From Cycas panzhihuaensis (Eukaryota; Cycadophyta), in assembly GCA_023213395.1 (NCBI GenBank), contig CM041465.1, positions 183,961,741 to 184,025,740 on the forward strand: a stretch of DNA of 64,000 nucleotides. The letters run 5' to 3'. The notes under the pieces are model-generated. The model worked only from the letters and a program-made list of their open reading frames with translations, did not search any database and was not told where the DNA came from. Below, piece by piece: positions 1-10,649 of this stretch; position 1 is the stretch's first letter; every line of letters starts with the position of its first letter. The translations under genes and the position numbers were made by a program.

Positions 1-1143
1 ATCAAATTATTTGTAAATTATGAATAAGAACAAGAAAAAAGGGCAAAAAGTGAATATGAGAAGGTTATACCCAAAGAACTAGTAAAAACTAAGAGAAGAG
101 GACCTAGTAGGTGGGTGGAGGGTGAATATGAGAACTAATAAATAATTGAGCTAAAGATGGACTCACAATCCTTTTAGCAGACTTTACAAACTTCTAAGAA
201 AATGACTTCCTACCCATTTCAATAAAAAATAGATCACTAGTAAGGAGTGCTGGCAAAAATTTGGCAACCCTTAATTACACTAAAAACTCCACCTTTCCTT
301 TAAAAATATATAGGAATTTATAGAAAAAAAAGGGAGGTAGGTGAATGATAAAACCATGGTTTTTTCCCATAGTTTGGCTAACTTTTCTCAACTAAATTTT
401 GCATGGAGGAAGGTAAGATCATCATGGACCAGTCAATGCAGGTGGGGTGGCATTAGGCTATAAATCTGGGCAGAAATTAGATCAAAATAAGTGAGAAATT
501 TGTGTTCTATTTATTAATTCATAAACATAATAGTAAAAAATATGATAACAAACTAAAAATATGATAATACAAATAAAACGTAAAATGTCACATGTTATGC
601 TTGATTTGTATTATTGTATTTTGGTGTTGTCAAAAAAGTGATAGTATAGAAAGGGAAAAGAAGATGTAAATTGAAAGAGAAGCTAATAGAATAGGTTGGC
701 TGGTTCTTCTTAAAGAAGTAATGGATTCAACAAAGATTTAATCACGAAAAGAAAACATTAAAACGTGATAGAAATAAGACTAAAATTAATCACAATAGAT
801 AAAAGAGGGGAGAATTAGAGCAATTTCATGAACCATGTTAGTTAAGAACATAAAATTGTGCCATAGGATTAATCATCAATATGTAAAGACTATCATGATC
901 ACATACATTCAATCATCCAATTATCAATCCTTCATATCTTATGACCTAAAATAATGCAATTAATACTAAATCATATTCTAATAAAAGCTTTTATAATTAG
1001 ACAACAACTAAAGTAAATCTAAGAACTAAAATGTTAACCAAGTGACACCTATTGAGTAAATAGAAAGTATAATTAATAAATGACTTAAGCAAACAAATTA
1101 AGATATGAACCTAACTGGGCCAAAAAAGGTTAGTTATGGTGAA
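1..1143 (-). repeat. 3' LTR (partial) of the Tat-like gypsy element
   Basis: This stretch aligns by eye with 12,258-13,815; for example GAAGGTTATACCCAAAGAAC near 60 matches the copy near 12,700. The left copy lacks about 385 bases present at about 12,311-12,695 in the right copy. Its inner boundary is placed near 1,140, where similarity fades after TTAGTTATGGTGAAAT. The outer end lies outside the window. A weak purine-rich tract on the minus strand (GGGGTAAAT, near 1,148-1,156) may be the remnant PPT. Confidence 0.7.
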
Positions 1144-1439
1144 ATATTTACCCCAATGTCACCAAAAGCTCTTGTTAATGGTAGAGAGTAAGATGGTGAA
1201 CAATGGCAACTCATCCATTAGGATTGAATGTAATTGAGCTTAAATGTCTTGACTTTATTTCCTAAGTTATAAGTAAAGGTTAGATTGGATGACAAGTCTT
1301 TAGCATGTGAAAGTGGTGATGGAGGTCCCATCAAAATGGAACAAGGGTGGCTTGAGAAAGCCCTTAGTGTGGTTATGTTTTAAACTTAAACTTAATAGCT
1401 AAATTTCCCATCATACTTTTATCTCATTAATGGGGCTTT

Positions 1440-1835
1440 TAGAGAAGTAGTTGCCATAGCTTAGCCTCTTCAACAACTATGTTTGGAGGTAAGGTTGCCA
1501 TAGTTTAACCTCATTAGCAATCCTTTAGAGGTGTAACTACCATAATTTAGCCTCATTAATAGCATTTTGAAGGTATAACTACCATTATTTAGCCTCACTA
1601 ATAGTGCTTTAATAGTGCAATTTCCATAGTTTAGCCTCATTAGTAGTGCTTCAGAGGTATAACTACTATTATTTAGTCTTATTAGTAGTGCTTTAGAGGT
1701 GTGGTTTCCATAGTTTAAGCTCTTTAGTAACTATTCTTAGATACGTGGCTACCATAATTTAACCTCATTAACAGTGCTTCAAAGATATGATTACTATAAT
1801 TTAACCTCTTCAACAACTCTTTTCAAAGGTATGGC
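1440..1835. repeat. 42-bp minisatellite, about 9 copies
   Basis: The core CCATAGTTTAGCCTCATTAG recurs with small changes at about 1454, 1498, 1540, 1582, 1624, 1666, 1708, 1752 and 1794, a period of 42 bp (44 at two steps). Copies differ mainly by transitions. It lies between the integrase remnant and the 3' LTR of the Tat-like element, in its 3' untranslated part. Tandem repeats in untranslated parts of large plant gypsy elements are known; this unit I do not recognise. Confidence 0.85.
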
Positions 1836-1952
1836 TAGTTTATATTCATCATGGACCATTTAGTTGGTTTATACTCATCACAAAATATTTAGTTAATTTA
1901 TACTCATCATAAAGTGTTCAATTAGTTTATACTCATTATAGAGTATTACCTT
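1836..1952. repeat. 29-bp minisatellite, 4 copies
   Basis: The core TTTATACTCATCA recurs at 1839, 1868, 1897 and 1926, exactly 29 bp apart. It follows directly on the 42-bp array and is a different unit, so two unrelated tandem arrays sit back to back in the 3' untranslated part of the Tat-like element. Confidence 0.85.
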
Positions 1953-3880
1953 TGTTTTAGAGTAATGGAGCTAGGGTCAATGGTGTTCTAAAAAATAAGA
2001 TATCATAGAGTTAACTTTAGTATTTTGTGTATGTAAACTATGCTAGATTATAATAAATGGAAAGCAAGACAACAATGACATAGCATGAGTATGAAAGGAG
2101 TATAATTGAGGCAAATAAACATGATATGTATCGATAAGTTAAAATACTACAATTTGGAAATCAAAGAAAAGATTGATATATCCATCGTGAAATTGTAAAA
2201 CATCACTTAGGGCTTTTATGACAGTAATATATTTAGCTTCAAGTAGGAAAATACTAGCAAAATTTAACATATTACCAGTTTAGTCATGAACAACTCATGT
2301 AGTAGTAGATGGCCCCAGGTTGCACTAATTAACTCCATTAATATGTATGCTAATTGCCATGATAAAGAGTGAATAGGATCTGAGACAACATGATAAATAT
2401 AGGAATGGTATAGGAATTAACTTATGGGCATATGATTTTATACGATGGACTTGGTTTTAATTGTGAGATGAGAAGGAGGTAGGATCATGGTTTGGTTTTC
2501 TTATTATGAGAGCACCCCCTAAACACAAACAAGGGTAAAAGACTATTAAATCCTAAATAGGTTTTGATCATAATTAAGAATACAGTGGGCCTAAGTAACT
2601 AGATCTAAGGGTCCTAAATGATGCATCCCATTGGACCTAAACTACATTACTACAGGTGGAGATAAAATCATCATGTAGTTTGCCCTCGATACCGAGATGA
2701 TAGAAACATATGTACAAAGGGTTTTTTCTTTCTTTTCTTTTTTGATGATATCTTAAATCATATGATATAATAGTGTAGATGATAGCCATGATAAACTAGG
2801 CATCATTAAACCTATTTTCTAGATGATAAGCAATCAACACTTTGAATATAATCATCACACAATTTTCGTCAAGATACAATAAAAGGAAAGGATGACTAGA
2901 CTTAGGTGCTTAATGATTAAGCTACCCATGAAATATCAACACTTCTCAAACTATAGCAAGGATGACCTTTTCAATGAAACTAAGGAAATAAAGAAAATAA
3001 GAAGTAAATCCTCAAAGGATGAATTGTGAGAGCTGAAAGGTTCTCTAAAACAAAGTATCTCTGAGTATAAAGGGAAGGCAACAAAATAAGTAATGCACTT
3101 TAAGAGAGTAGTTGAGAGGTATTGGAAATCATCTTGGCATGAGATGATAAGTGGTTGAATAAGTGAGAGTGGAATGTCTATAAGTCTACCAAGAAGGTTA
3201 CAAGATCATAAGAGAAAGAGATAGGTTAAGATCAATAGCCATTGGTTAAAGACTCAAAAGTAGGACATCTCATATAACAGAGGAAGTTAACCATATAGAC
3301 TTATATCTAGTTACCATGCTAGTAAATAAAGTTTGAGATCCCTTACTCTCCTAAGTATGGAACTTAGAAGGGAAGAATAAGAGATGAGAATAGGACAAAA
3401 CTATACCAATTGAGCCAAATGAGATGCATATTTGCATGCCTAACAAATAATGCCTATGCCCTATGGCTATACAATAGCCTTACGTGGCTATTAAGAGTGA
3501 TATTTATGTGTAAGGAAGTACCAAGCTTAATCAAAGAGATGAAATGGTGAAAGGAGAATCTTATGTTCATGTTGGAGTGGTGTCTGAAGAGAGAAGAAGT
3601 AAGAAACTGACCATAGTTTAAGCTCATTAGATGGTGTGGCTTTTGGAGTTCTCATTTTATCCTTATTATAGAGGGTATGTATGTTTTCTTTTTAGGCATA
3701 GAATCTTTTCAAAAGGTGTGAATTAATAGGATTTAGAGTTGAAGGCCATTAGGGGTAGAAATACAATACATACCATTCTCAAGATCTTTAATGACCAAGT
3801 AATGTGTTGTCTACTTTTGAGCTTGAGTACTTTATCACTAACTTAGAATTTATGGGGTCTTAACTGCCTATCATGGGCTA
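1953..3880. other. 3' untranslated region of the Tat-like element, no domain recognised
   Basis: About 1.9 kb between the minisatellites and the integrase remnant. No frame gives a recognisable domain, and stops are dense on both strands. In the Tat group this position may carry extra open reading frames or an additional RNase H. I cannot see one here, but the decay would hide it. Confidence 0.45.
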
Positions 3881-3889
3881 CTTAAGCCC

Positions 3890-4919
3890 TACTTTTAGAA
3901 TCTAGATTATTTTGAAATGTAGTCAAGTGTGTTTCATCCATTTTCTCAAATTCTAATAATCATACTTCCATTTTCCATTCTCTATCCATGAATTGTTTAA
4001 GGGAAACACAAAGATTCACTTTTTACCTCAAGGGGTAAAATAACTTCAAAGCTATAGACTAGAGAGAATGGTGTTATGCCTCTTACATTTTTAATAAAGG
4101 TTTGATAAGTCCATAATATAGGAAATAATTGAATATGCCAGTCTTAATGGGAGCTAGCCATGATCTTAGCTAAGATTTTATTAAAGGTTTCGACTTGGAC
4201 ATAGGCTTGAGGATGTTAAGGTACTAACAAGTGATGAGTGATATAGAATTGCCGGCATAATTCAACTACATATATGTTCCAAAGGAAGTTCCATTATCGG
4301 TGATGATAATATTAGTAACTTTGAATCTAAATATAATATGCTAAAAGATAAATGTTATGATGATCTTTCTAGTTGTAGAAATTAACATAATAACTTCACT
4401 TCACTTAGTTAAGTACTCTGTGGCAGTCAAATGAACTTATGGCTGCTCAAGGATGGAGGATAGATCTAACAAATGAGTTTAAACCCCTATTGAGAAAATG
4501 CCTATGGAGATAGGACAAACTTGAGAGACTGAGTAGGTTGGTGGATTGATATAGTATGTGCTTGATATTTTTTATATTTCTGAATAGATGAATTTTTAAA
4601 CATCCACATAAGCATCTTTAAATAGTATCAACTAATAGTATTCCATTCAAAGAATACATTGAGCAGTGAACTAGCCACCAAAATGGCCTTCATATATTCC
4701 ATCATGGCACTTTATTAGGGTGGTCTAAGCCTCAAAAGGTAAAAGACATCTTAATAAAGCTCCATCAAAGGAGTATTTGTAAAGGACATCTTCAAGAAGT
4801 AGATATTGACGAGTAATTGCCTTAATTAATTTCCTCTTTTTAGAGGATATGGAGGAAGAAAAAGTTTGGCTCATGAGATAAGATTTGATCTCTTTATACC
4901 AATTGTCTCCCATAACCAT
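3890..4919 (-). pseudogene. Gypsy integrase with H2C2 linker (pseudogene)
   Basis: On the minus strand a 64-codon open piece (4919-4725) reads as the RNase H-integrase linker, ending in SFDGALLRCLLPFEA, which is close to the Tat-type SFDGxLLRCL motif. Downstream (lower coordinates) follow remnants of the zinc-binding HEG-like segment and of the integrase core, including ITHHLLVP, HPQAYVQVE and a WTYQTFIKN segment around 4,270-4,090. Many stops interrupt it. Integrase would insert the cDNA copy into the chromosome; this copy cannot be functional. Confidence 0.75.
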
Positions 4920-4929
4920 AACATCTACT

Positions 4930-5340
4930 TAGAAAATCTACTCATCAGAGAGCTTATCTGTAATGGTTAGGTTGGTAGGATTTGGTAATGATTCTTTAAC
5001 CATTATTTCAATGACTATCATAGCTTTTTTAGATTTATGATTAATAATTTGAAGGTTAAACTCTTACAATATGAGTGCTTATTTTCCTGCTCACCCTTTA
5101 AGATCACTCTTGGTGAGTAAGAAGTGAAGAGGGTCAGATTAGGCAATCATAAAGCTAGTGTTGTCAATGAGGTAATGACATAGTTTTATAATGGTCAAGA
5201 CCAAGGATAAGCATTCTTTCTTTGAAGTAGAGTAGTTAAGTTTAACAACAACAAGAGTTTTACTTATGAAATAAATAACTCACTCTTAGTTAAATTCATC
5301 CTCTTGGGCAAGCATGCCCTAAGGGATTCTTTTGTGGAAG
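4930..5340 (-). pseudogene. Gypsy RNase H domain (pseudogene)
   Basis: The minus strand keeps YSTSKKECLSLVLTI and LCHYLIDN followed by SDPLHFLLTK and a SDLKGAGK-like segment. This corresponds to the gypsy RNase H segment that follows reverse transcriptase (a YSPIEKxCLALV-type motif, then a DPLKYI-type motif). It lies between RT and the linker in the expected order, and several codons are now stops. The plus-strand ORF at 5304-5507 overlaps it in antisense and is a shadow. Confidence 0.7.
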
Positions 5341-5589
5341 ATGTGTATAGAATAAAGGGCTTGATAAAAATAGGAGGAGTAAGTACAAGATCCAAAACTA
5401 AGGCCTATTTTAACTTATCGAAAGATTCTTGGATAAGTGTGGTCTATTTCAAAGAGGCCCCTTTCTTAAGAAAATTTGTGAGAGGCTTTATTTATTGGAA
5501 AATTTAAAATAAATCTTCACAGAAAACTTAACTTGCTAAGAAAAGATTTCACTTGCTTTTGATTTCATGGAGATGACATTTTGATGATA

Positions 5590-6270
5590 TCCCTTATTTT
5601 TATAGGGTCTACTCTAATACCATCCTGAGAAACTATGTTTCCCAGTATTTTACTTATGGTAATAATAAAAACACATTTGCTAGGATTTAGAAAAAGATAA
5701 TATTTACTACATCACTTAAAGATTATTCTTAAATCTTAGGTGTGGTATTTTTTATAGTGAGATAGGGCTAACATGCCATCAAGGTAAATGACTATTATAA
5801 CTCCAATTTAGTCATGGAATATGAAAACCATTGCCTTCTTATAAGTGGTTCTAGTAAATTTTAGACCAAATAGTAAGACCTTGTAGGCAAATGTCCCCAA
5901 TGGAGTTATGAAGGTTATCTTATAATAATCTTCAAGTGAGATAAGAATTTAATTGTATCCCAAAAACTCATCCATGAGAGATATGACCTTAAAATTAGTC
6001 ATTTGATCCCATATTTAGTCAAGGAATGTGAGGGGGAAATTGTCTTTTGGGCAAGTATTATTGATATCATAAAAGTCAATACATATTTGAATTAATCCAT
6101 TCTTCCTAGCAATTAGGATAACTTTGGACACCCGTTGTGCATAATTGACACTTTCAATAAAACCTACTTTCAATAACTTCTCAACTTCTTATTTAATTGT
6201 TGTAGACAAATGAGGATAAATAGGTCACTACTTTTATCTCTTAGGTTTGGCTCTTAGAATTGTAGTGATA
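5590..6270 (-). pseudogene. Gypsy reverse transcriptase (pseudogene, catalytic motif changed)
   Basis: The minus-strand frame shows, in order, the palm segment CIDFYDINNTCPKDNFPL (about 6,110-6,050), then LGYNQILISLEDYYKITF, a TPLGTFAYKV segment and FGLKFT. The catalytic box reads YLDG at 5786-5775 where the family has YxDD, so the second catalytic aspartate is lost (GAT/GAC to GGC, not a deamination change). The CPKDxFPL and GTFxYKV forms are typical of the plant gypsy Tat/Athila side. Stops are present. Confidence 0.82.
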
Positions 6271-8589
6271 TTGTGGACTACAATGTTAGGGAGAAGACCT
6301 TATATGTCACTGTAATCCTAAGTAAAAATTGATGTAAACTCTCAGAAAAGTTACTTAAGTTGCTTGACTTCCTCTAGCAAGTAATCTGTTCTAATCTTGA
6401 TGATTCTTGAAGTATTATTAGTTTTTAAATCTGCATCCACTGTTTCATTAATAAGCATGGCATTTCTTTACTTAAAGTAGGGATAAGTAGGACTTACAAA
6501 TGATGGAGGATCTTGCAAAGGCTTATTTGAGCTATCTAGGGGTGAATTAGGGCACAAGTTCTTAGTAAAGTCATGCTTATGATGATTAAGTAGAAGGCTT
6601 AGTATGGCTCTGGCTAAATGTTCTAAAATTGCTTCATCATTGACAAAGTGATTAAGATGAAGGAGGTCTCTAAATATAAAGCCTTCAATTTGAGAAGAAG
6701 GATGATGAAGTAGATCTAAGGGAGTTGATTTTGAAAGGAGGACATGGTGTTAATCAAAACATACAACTAAAATTGTAAAGATTTATGATGAGGGACCAAC
6801 TTAATTAGAGAATTTCTAATTTGTTTATATAATTCGATAAAAACTAAACTCATCGATTAGGGGGAGGTTTGAAGGAGGAGACACATGCTTGAGAGAAGGC
6901 ATCATATCATCTTGAATAACTATCTTAATTAAGATAGAGATAGTAGTGATCATGTTAATCTCTCTAATTTACCTTCCTTGTGTTAGTTTGAACCTAGGGG
7001 CATTATCTAAAGAGGACATCTCATCTTCTAAAGGTGAGAGGTCTGAATGTTAATGTATAAGAAGTTTCTTGTCATGTTAGTTAAACTAAGTTGTTTGAAG
7101 GGGAGACTCATGATAAGACACCTTATTAGAAGAGGGAGCAATGACCAAAGAAGAATGTACCTATTGGGAAGGAGGAGGAATAAGCATAATGGTGATTAGG
7201 GTATCCTTTACATGATGTAAGCAAATGATACACCTAAAATTAGATTCACCAGAGAATGAGCCTAATGAAGTGATTTCTTAAGATAAAGGAAGACAATATT
7301 AAAGTATATTGTTATTTTCATTAATATAACATGAGGAAGAAGAGGCTTGATGTAGCAATCTCATAGAATTCTTTTAAGAAATTTTATAAAATAGATAAAA
7401 TATCCACCAATGCACTTGCAAATATTCAATCAAGAGAGTAATAATACAAATCTACTTGAATACTTCTAGCATACAAATATAAAATAGTATGAAATGAATA
7501 TAAACTAAATAGATACAAGTTTACCAAATGATCTTGCAAATATTGTTGATAACGAATCCCTCTTTGATGTAAGGTTTTATCCAAAAAGCTCCCTAGAAGG
7601 GCCAAAAATATGCTAGCCCAAGACTTCTCCAATGATCCCCAAATTAGGCTCCAAATCCTCCTTAAATAGGTGGCTAAAAGATACTAATAGAAGTCAACTA
7701 GAAAAGGGATATAAACCCACCCAAAACTAAGACTAGAAGTCGACCAGAACTTTCCTAAAAATTGGTAGCTTAAAAAATTTAAATAGCCATAATTTTTATT
7801 AGAGATGTTAGAATTAACTTTCATCTGAAATGTTGGAATCTTGGTTAAGAGAACTTCAATTTAAATGGTCATGTGGTATAGTTTTGACTATATTTTTGGA
7901 ATGCTACAAGTCCCTCCCCTTCAAAACATGCTTTTTCCTCAAAGCATGGGTAAATTTTAGTATTATTGTATTCCTTAGATTCCCATGTTACCTCACTATT
8001 GTCTATTGCTTTCCATTTAGGCATCTCTCAGAGTGAAGGGGTAAAATATCTTCTATGGGAGGTAAGAGTGCATATAGGAAAATGTTTGAAGATGGTATGA
8101 AACATTTCCTTGTGAGATTGACTTGAAGGAGAGCTTTCCTAAGAGGGAATCATATTAATCATATTGATAGTCTTAACTTCCTATGTGGGTATTAGAAGAG
8201 ATTTAGTGGTAAAGTATTACCTAAAACCCAAGGATTGGAAGAAGAACTCAAAAGAGTTAGAAGGCTCTCCTATTTCTATGATAGTTTCTAGTAGTGGGAC
8301 ATATTATTTGACTAGTCTGTTCTTTCATTTAATGACATTTAACTCTCTCTCATGAATAAATTTAAGCTTACCAAAGAACAAAGAACAAACAACAAGCATC
8401 TAATTGACCCAAGGTCTTACTAATAAGATATTATATTCCAAGTCAAGGTCTATGATGGTGAGGTCAATCATAACTATTTTCCCTTCTAAGGTGGGGGGGG
8501 AGTGACTTGCCCTATTAATACTTTTTAGTTCCTGCCATACCCTTGATAAATCCACTAATAAGGTTCATAGGTAGTAATCTATAAATCTT

Positions 8590-8670
8590 CTACAAGGTGA
8601 AGGAGGATCACATTCATCAATGAGCCTCCATCAATAATGATATATCAGATGTTGATTTTATCTTTACATA
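8590..8670 (-). pseudogene. Retroviral-type aspartic protease core (pseudogene)
   Basis: The minus strand reads YIIIDGGSLMNVILLHL at about 8,645-8,595. DGGS is the active-site form seen in the Tat/Ogre group in place of the common DSGA or DTGA. A LDLEYNILLVRPW-like segment about 170-200 bp downstream on the minus strand corresponds to the second conserved protease strand (ILGRPW in the family). The segment lies between gag and RT as expected. Confidence 0.75.
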
Positions 8671-8809
8671 TTTCAATGTAGAATAGAGGGATATCATTGG
8701 AGTTCCTTTTCTTCTCATTAAGTAAACTAAAAGGATCAAAAGTGAGGTGTAGACTTATTAGGAAACTAGGATTAGGGACTCCCAATACATCAAGAAAGAG
8801 TTGATGTTG

Positions 8810-10431
8810 TTATAGGCAACTTTGTAACAAAGCTATGACTAAAATCCTAACAAAAATGGTCTTCAACTTATCAACTAATGAGAAGGATCCATCCTTGGTG
8901 GTGGAGGGGATGGACCTAAAATGAATAGATCTAAGTGGGACAAGGGGTAAGGATTCAAGGGTTTTGGATGGAAAATATTTAGGAGATTTAAATATAACTA
9001 GGTTCTTTGTTGTCTCAACCATATTAATTGTTCTCTTAGTCTTGTCACCTTTAGGGGGTGGCCGGTTATGGTTGTCAGCCCATTTGCTACCTCCCTTAGC
9101 TAAAGTGGTACATTTCTTACTAGGTTCAAAATCTTAGCTTTCATTATTGCTTGCATCATCCTATTTAGTATTTTCTTTATTTTTATCATTAATGTGCTTT
9201 GGATCATGGTCAAGCAAAGGGTCCTTATGTATTAATCAGTCATGATTTAGCTTGGAAGTATGATTATTAATACTTTGAGCCTTATGACCCATGGCCTAGA
9301 CTACATGACAATCATCTTGATTATGAGTGTTAATTTAGTGGTAAGAACACGAAGGAGTATTTTTTAGTAGAGGAGTAGGAGGATCTAGTTATTTTTTCCC
9401 TTTAGCATAATGAATAACTTTAGCTTCTTACTTTTGATCAAGAGTAGGAGGATTTTCAACACATAGCTTCATGTTGATGGTATGTTCAAGGACCCCAACA
9501 AAAAATGTAAGATGATCATATGTATGGTTACCTTAACCAGGTTTAGGTGCTTAGGGGGAGTCCTTTGCCAAAGTAGGCTTACTAATCTTCTTGATTCCTA
9601 CTTAAATCTCAAAAGTTTTGAGAGCCAAAAATTTAATAATGGCTTCCTTATAGGTTTCAAGACCAAGTTTGAGGAGCTCTAAATGAACATGAGGTCTTAA
9701 AGAATTGGTAAAAACATTAAATAAGAGGCCTAAGTCAAGATGGGAGTGATAAGTATGGACTAAATATTGGAATCATCTTATGAAATCGTGAGATAATTCA
9801 TCATTATTTTGTTTGATAGATAAAGATACTTGATGCTAGTTTTGAATGGCCTGGCAATATCAAAATAGTTGATGAAGGCATCAACCAACTATTGGAATGC
9901 AAAAATAGAAGTAGACTAGAGGTAATAAAACCACTTCAAGGCAACACCTCAAAGTAATTTTAGAAATAGGCTCATCATGACATAGTCATAAGGAAGGAAG
10001 TTGACACATATAAGGGCAAAAGCTTACATGTGTCTAATAGGATCCTATATGGATTCCCTTGAGAACTTAGGTAACTTAGGGATAAAATGAGACATCGATG
10101 AAAGGAGGACTTCTTATGGAAAAGAGGACCTCATGTAGTCGATGAATGATCTCTTAGGCCTTAACGTAGAGGCTTCTAAAGAAGGATTCCTTGAGTGTGG
10201 CTTAGGGTATTTAGAATAGTCTTGATCTAAAGGGACCTCGTATAAACTAGGAGAGCCTTTAGGAAGTCACATATACATCTCATAGCCCTTATAACTAAAA
10301 TATCCCTCGTAAGACACATAGCCTTCTTCAACTTCATAGTATTCATAGTGATCATACTTAGAGTCCTAAGGAGGGAGACCTTATTGCCTCCTTCATCTCC
10401 TTAGTTAATTAGGATGAGAAGGAATCTCCAT
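8810..10431 (-). pseudogene. Gypsy gag with zinc-knuckle-like motif (pseudogene)
   Basis: A likely start ATG is at 10431 on the minus strand (MEIPSHPN). It is followed by an unusually tyrosine-rich stretch (HYEYYEVEEGYVSYEGYF) and then a capsid-like region with GVALKWFYYL (the family's ALxWF segment) near 9,940 and NDELSHDFIRFQ-like sequence near 9,780. A degenerate CCHC-like zinc knuckle, CSYHxxxTHNQDDCHVV, lies at about 9,350-9,295. A 70-codon open segment (9022-8810) precedes the protease. Stops are frequent. The product would be the structural protein of the particle. Confidence 0.7.
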
Positions 10432-10617
10432 TGAAATGAGTATGTAAAGTTGGCAATAAAAGGTCAAGGAAAGGATAAGAACCCTAAATGAGAATGAAGG
10501 GTTTTATCCAATTGAGGATAGAAAGAGAAAGGTGTAAAACCAATTAAGCAAGAATGTCTTGTGAAGGATCTCAAGAGAATGTAAAAGATTTAGGTTTAAA
10601 ACATGTGATTATGAAGC

Positions 10618-10646
10618 TTTGATAACTCCCTAGTATAGTCACTAGA
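10618..10646 (-). promoter_or_regulatory. Candidate primer-binding site of the Tat-like element
   Basis: On the minus strand TAGTGACTATACTAGGGAGT lies about 200 bp upstream of the gag start. It resembles the TGGTGACTCxxCTGGGGA-type binding sites of large plant gypsy elements after several C-to-T and G-to-A changes. This is an inference from a decayed match; the cognate tRNA was not determined. Confidence 0.45.
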
Positions 10647-10649
10647 AAT

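Noticed and set aside
1440-1952. CRISPR-like array
   Set aside because: Units are directly adjacent without unique spacers and lie in a plant retroelement; these are minisatellites.
5304-5507. 67-codon plus-strand ORF
   Set aside because: It is antisense to the RNase H region of the minus-strand gypsy element; a shadow frame.
7426-8355. Three short ORFs (7426-7632 minus, 7830-8036 plus, 8164-8355 plus) as possible host genes
   Set aside because: They fall between the protease and RT of the Tat-like element, the plus-strand ones antisense to pol; no recognisable domain.
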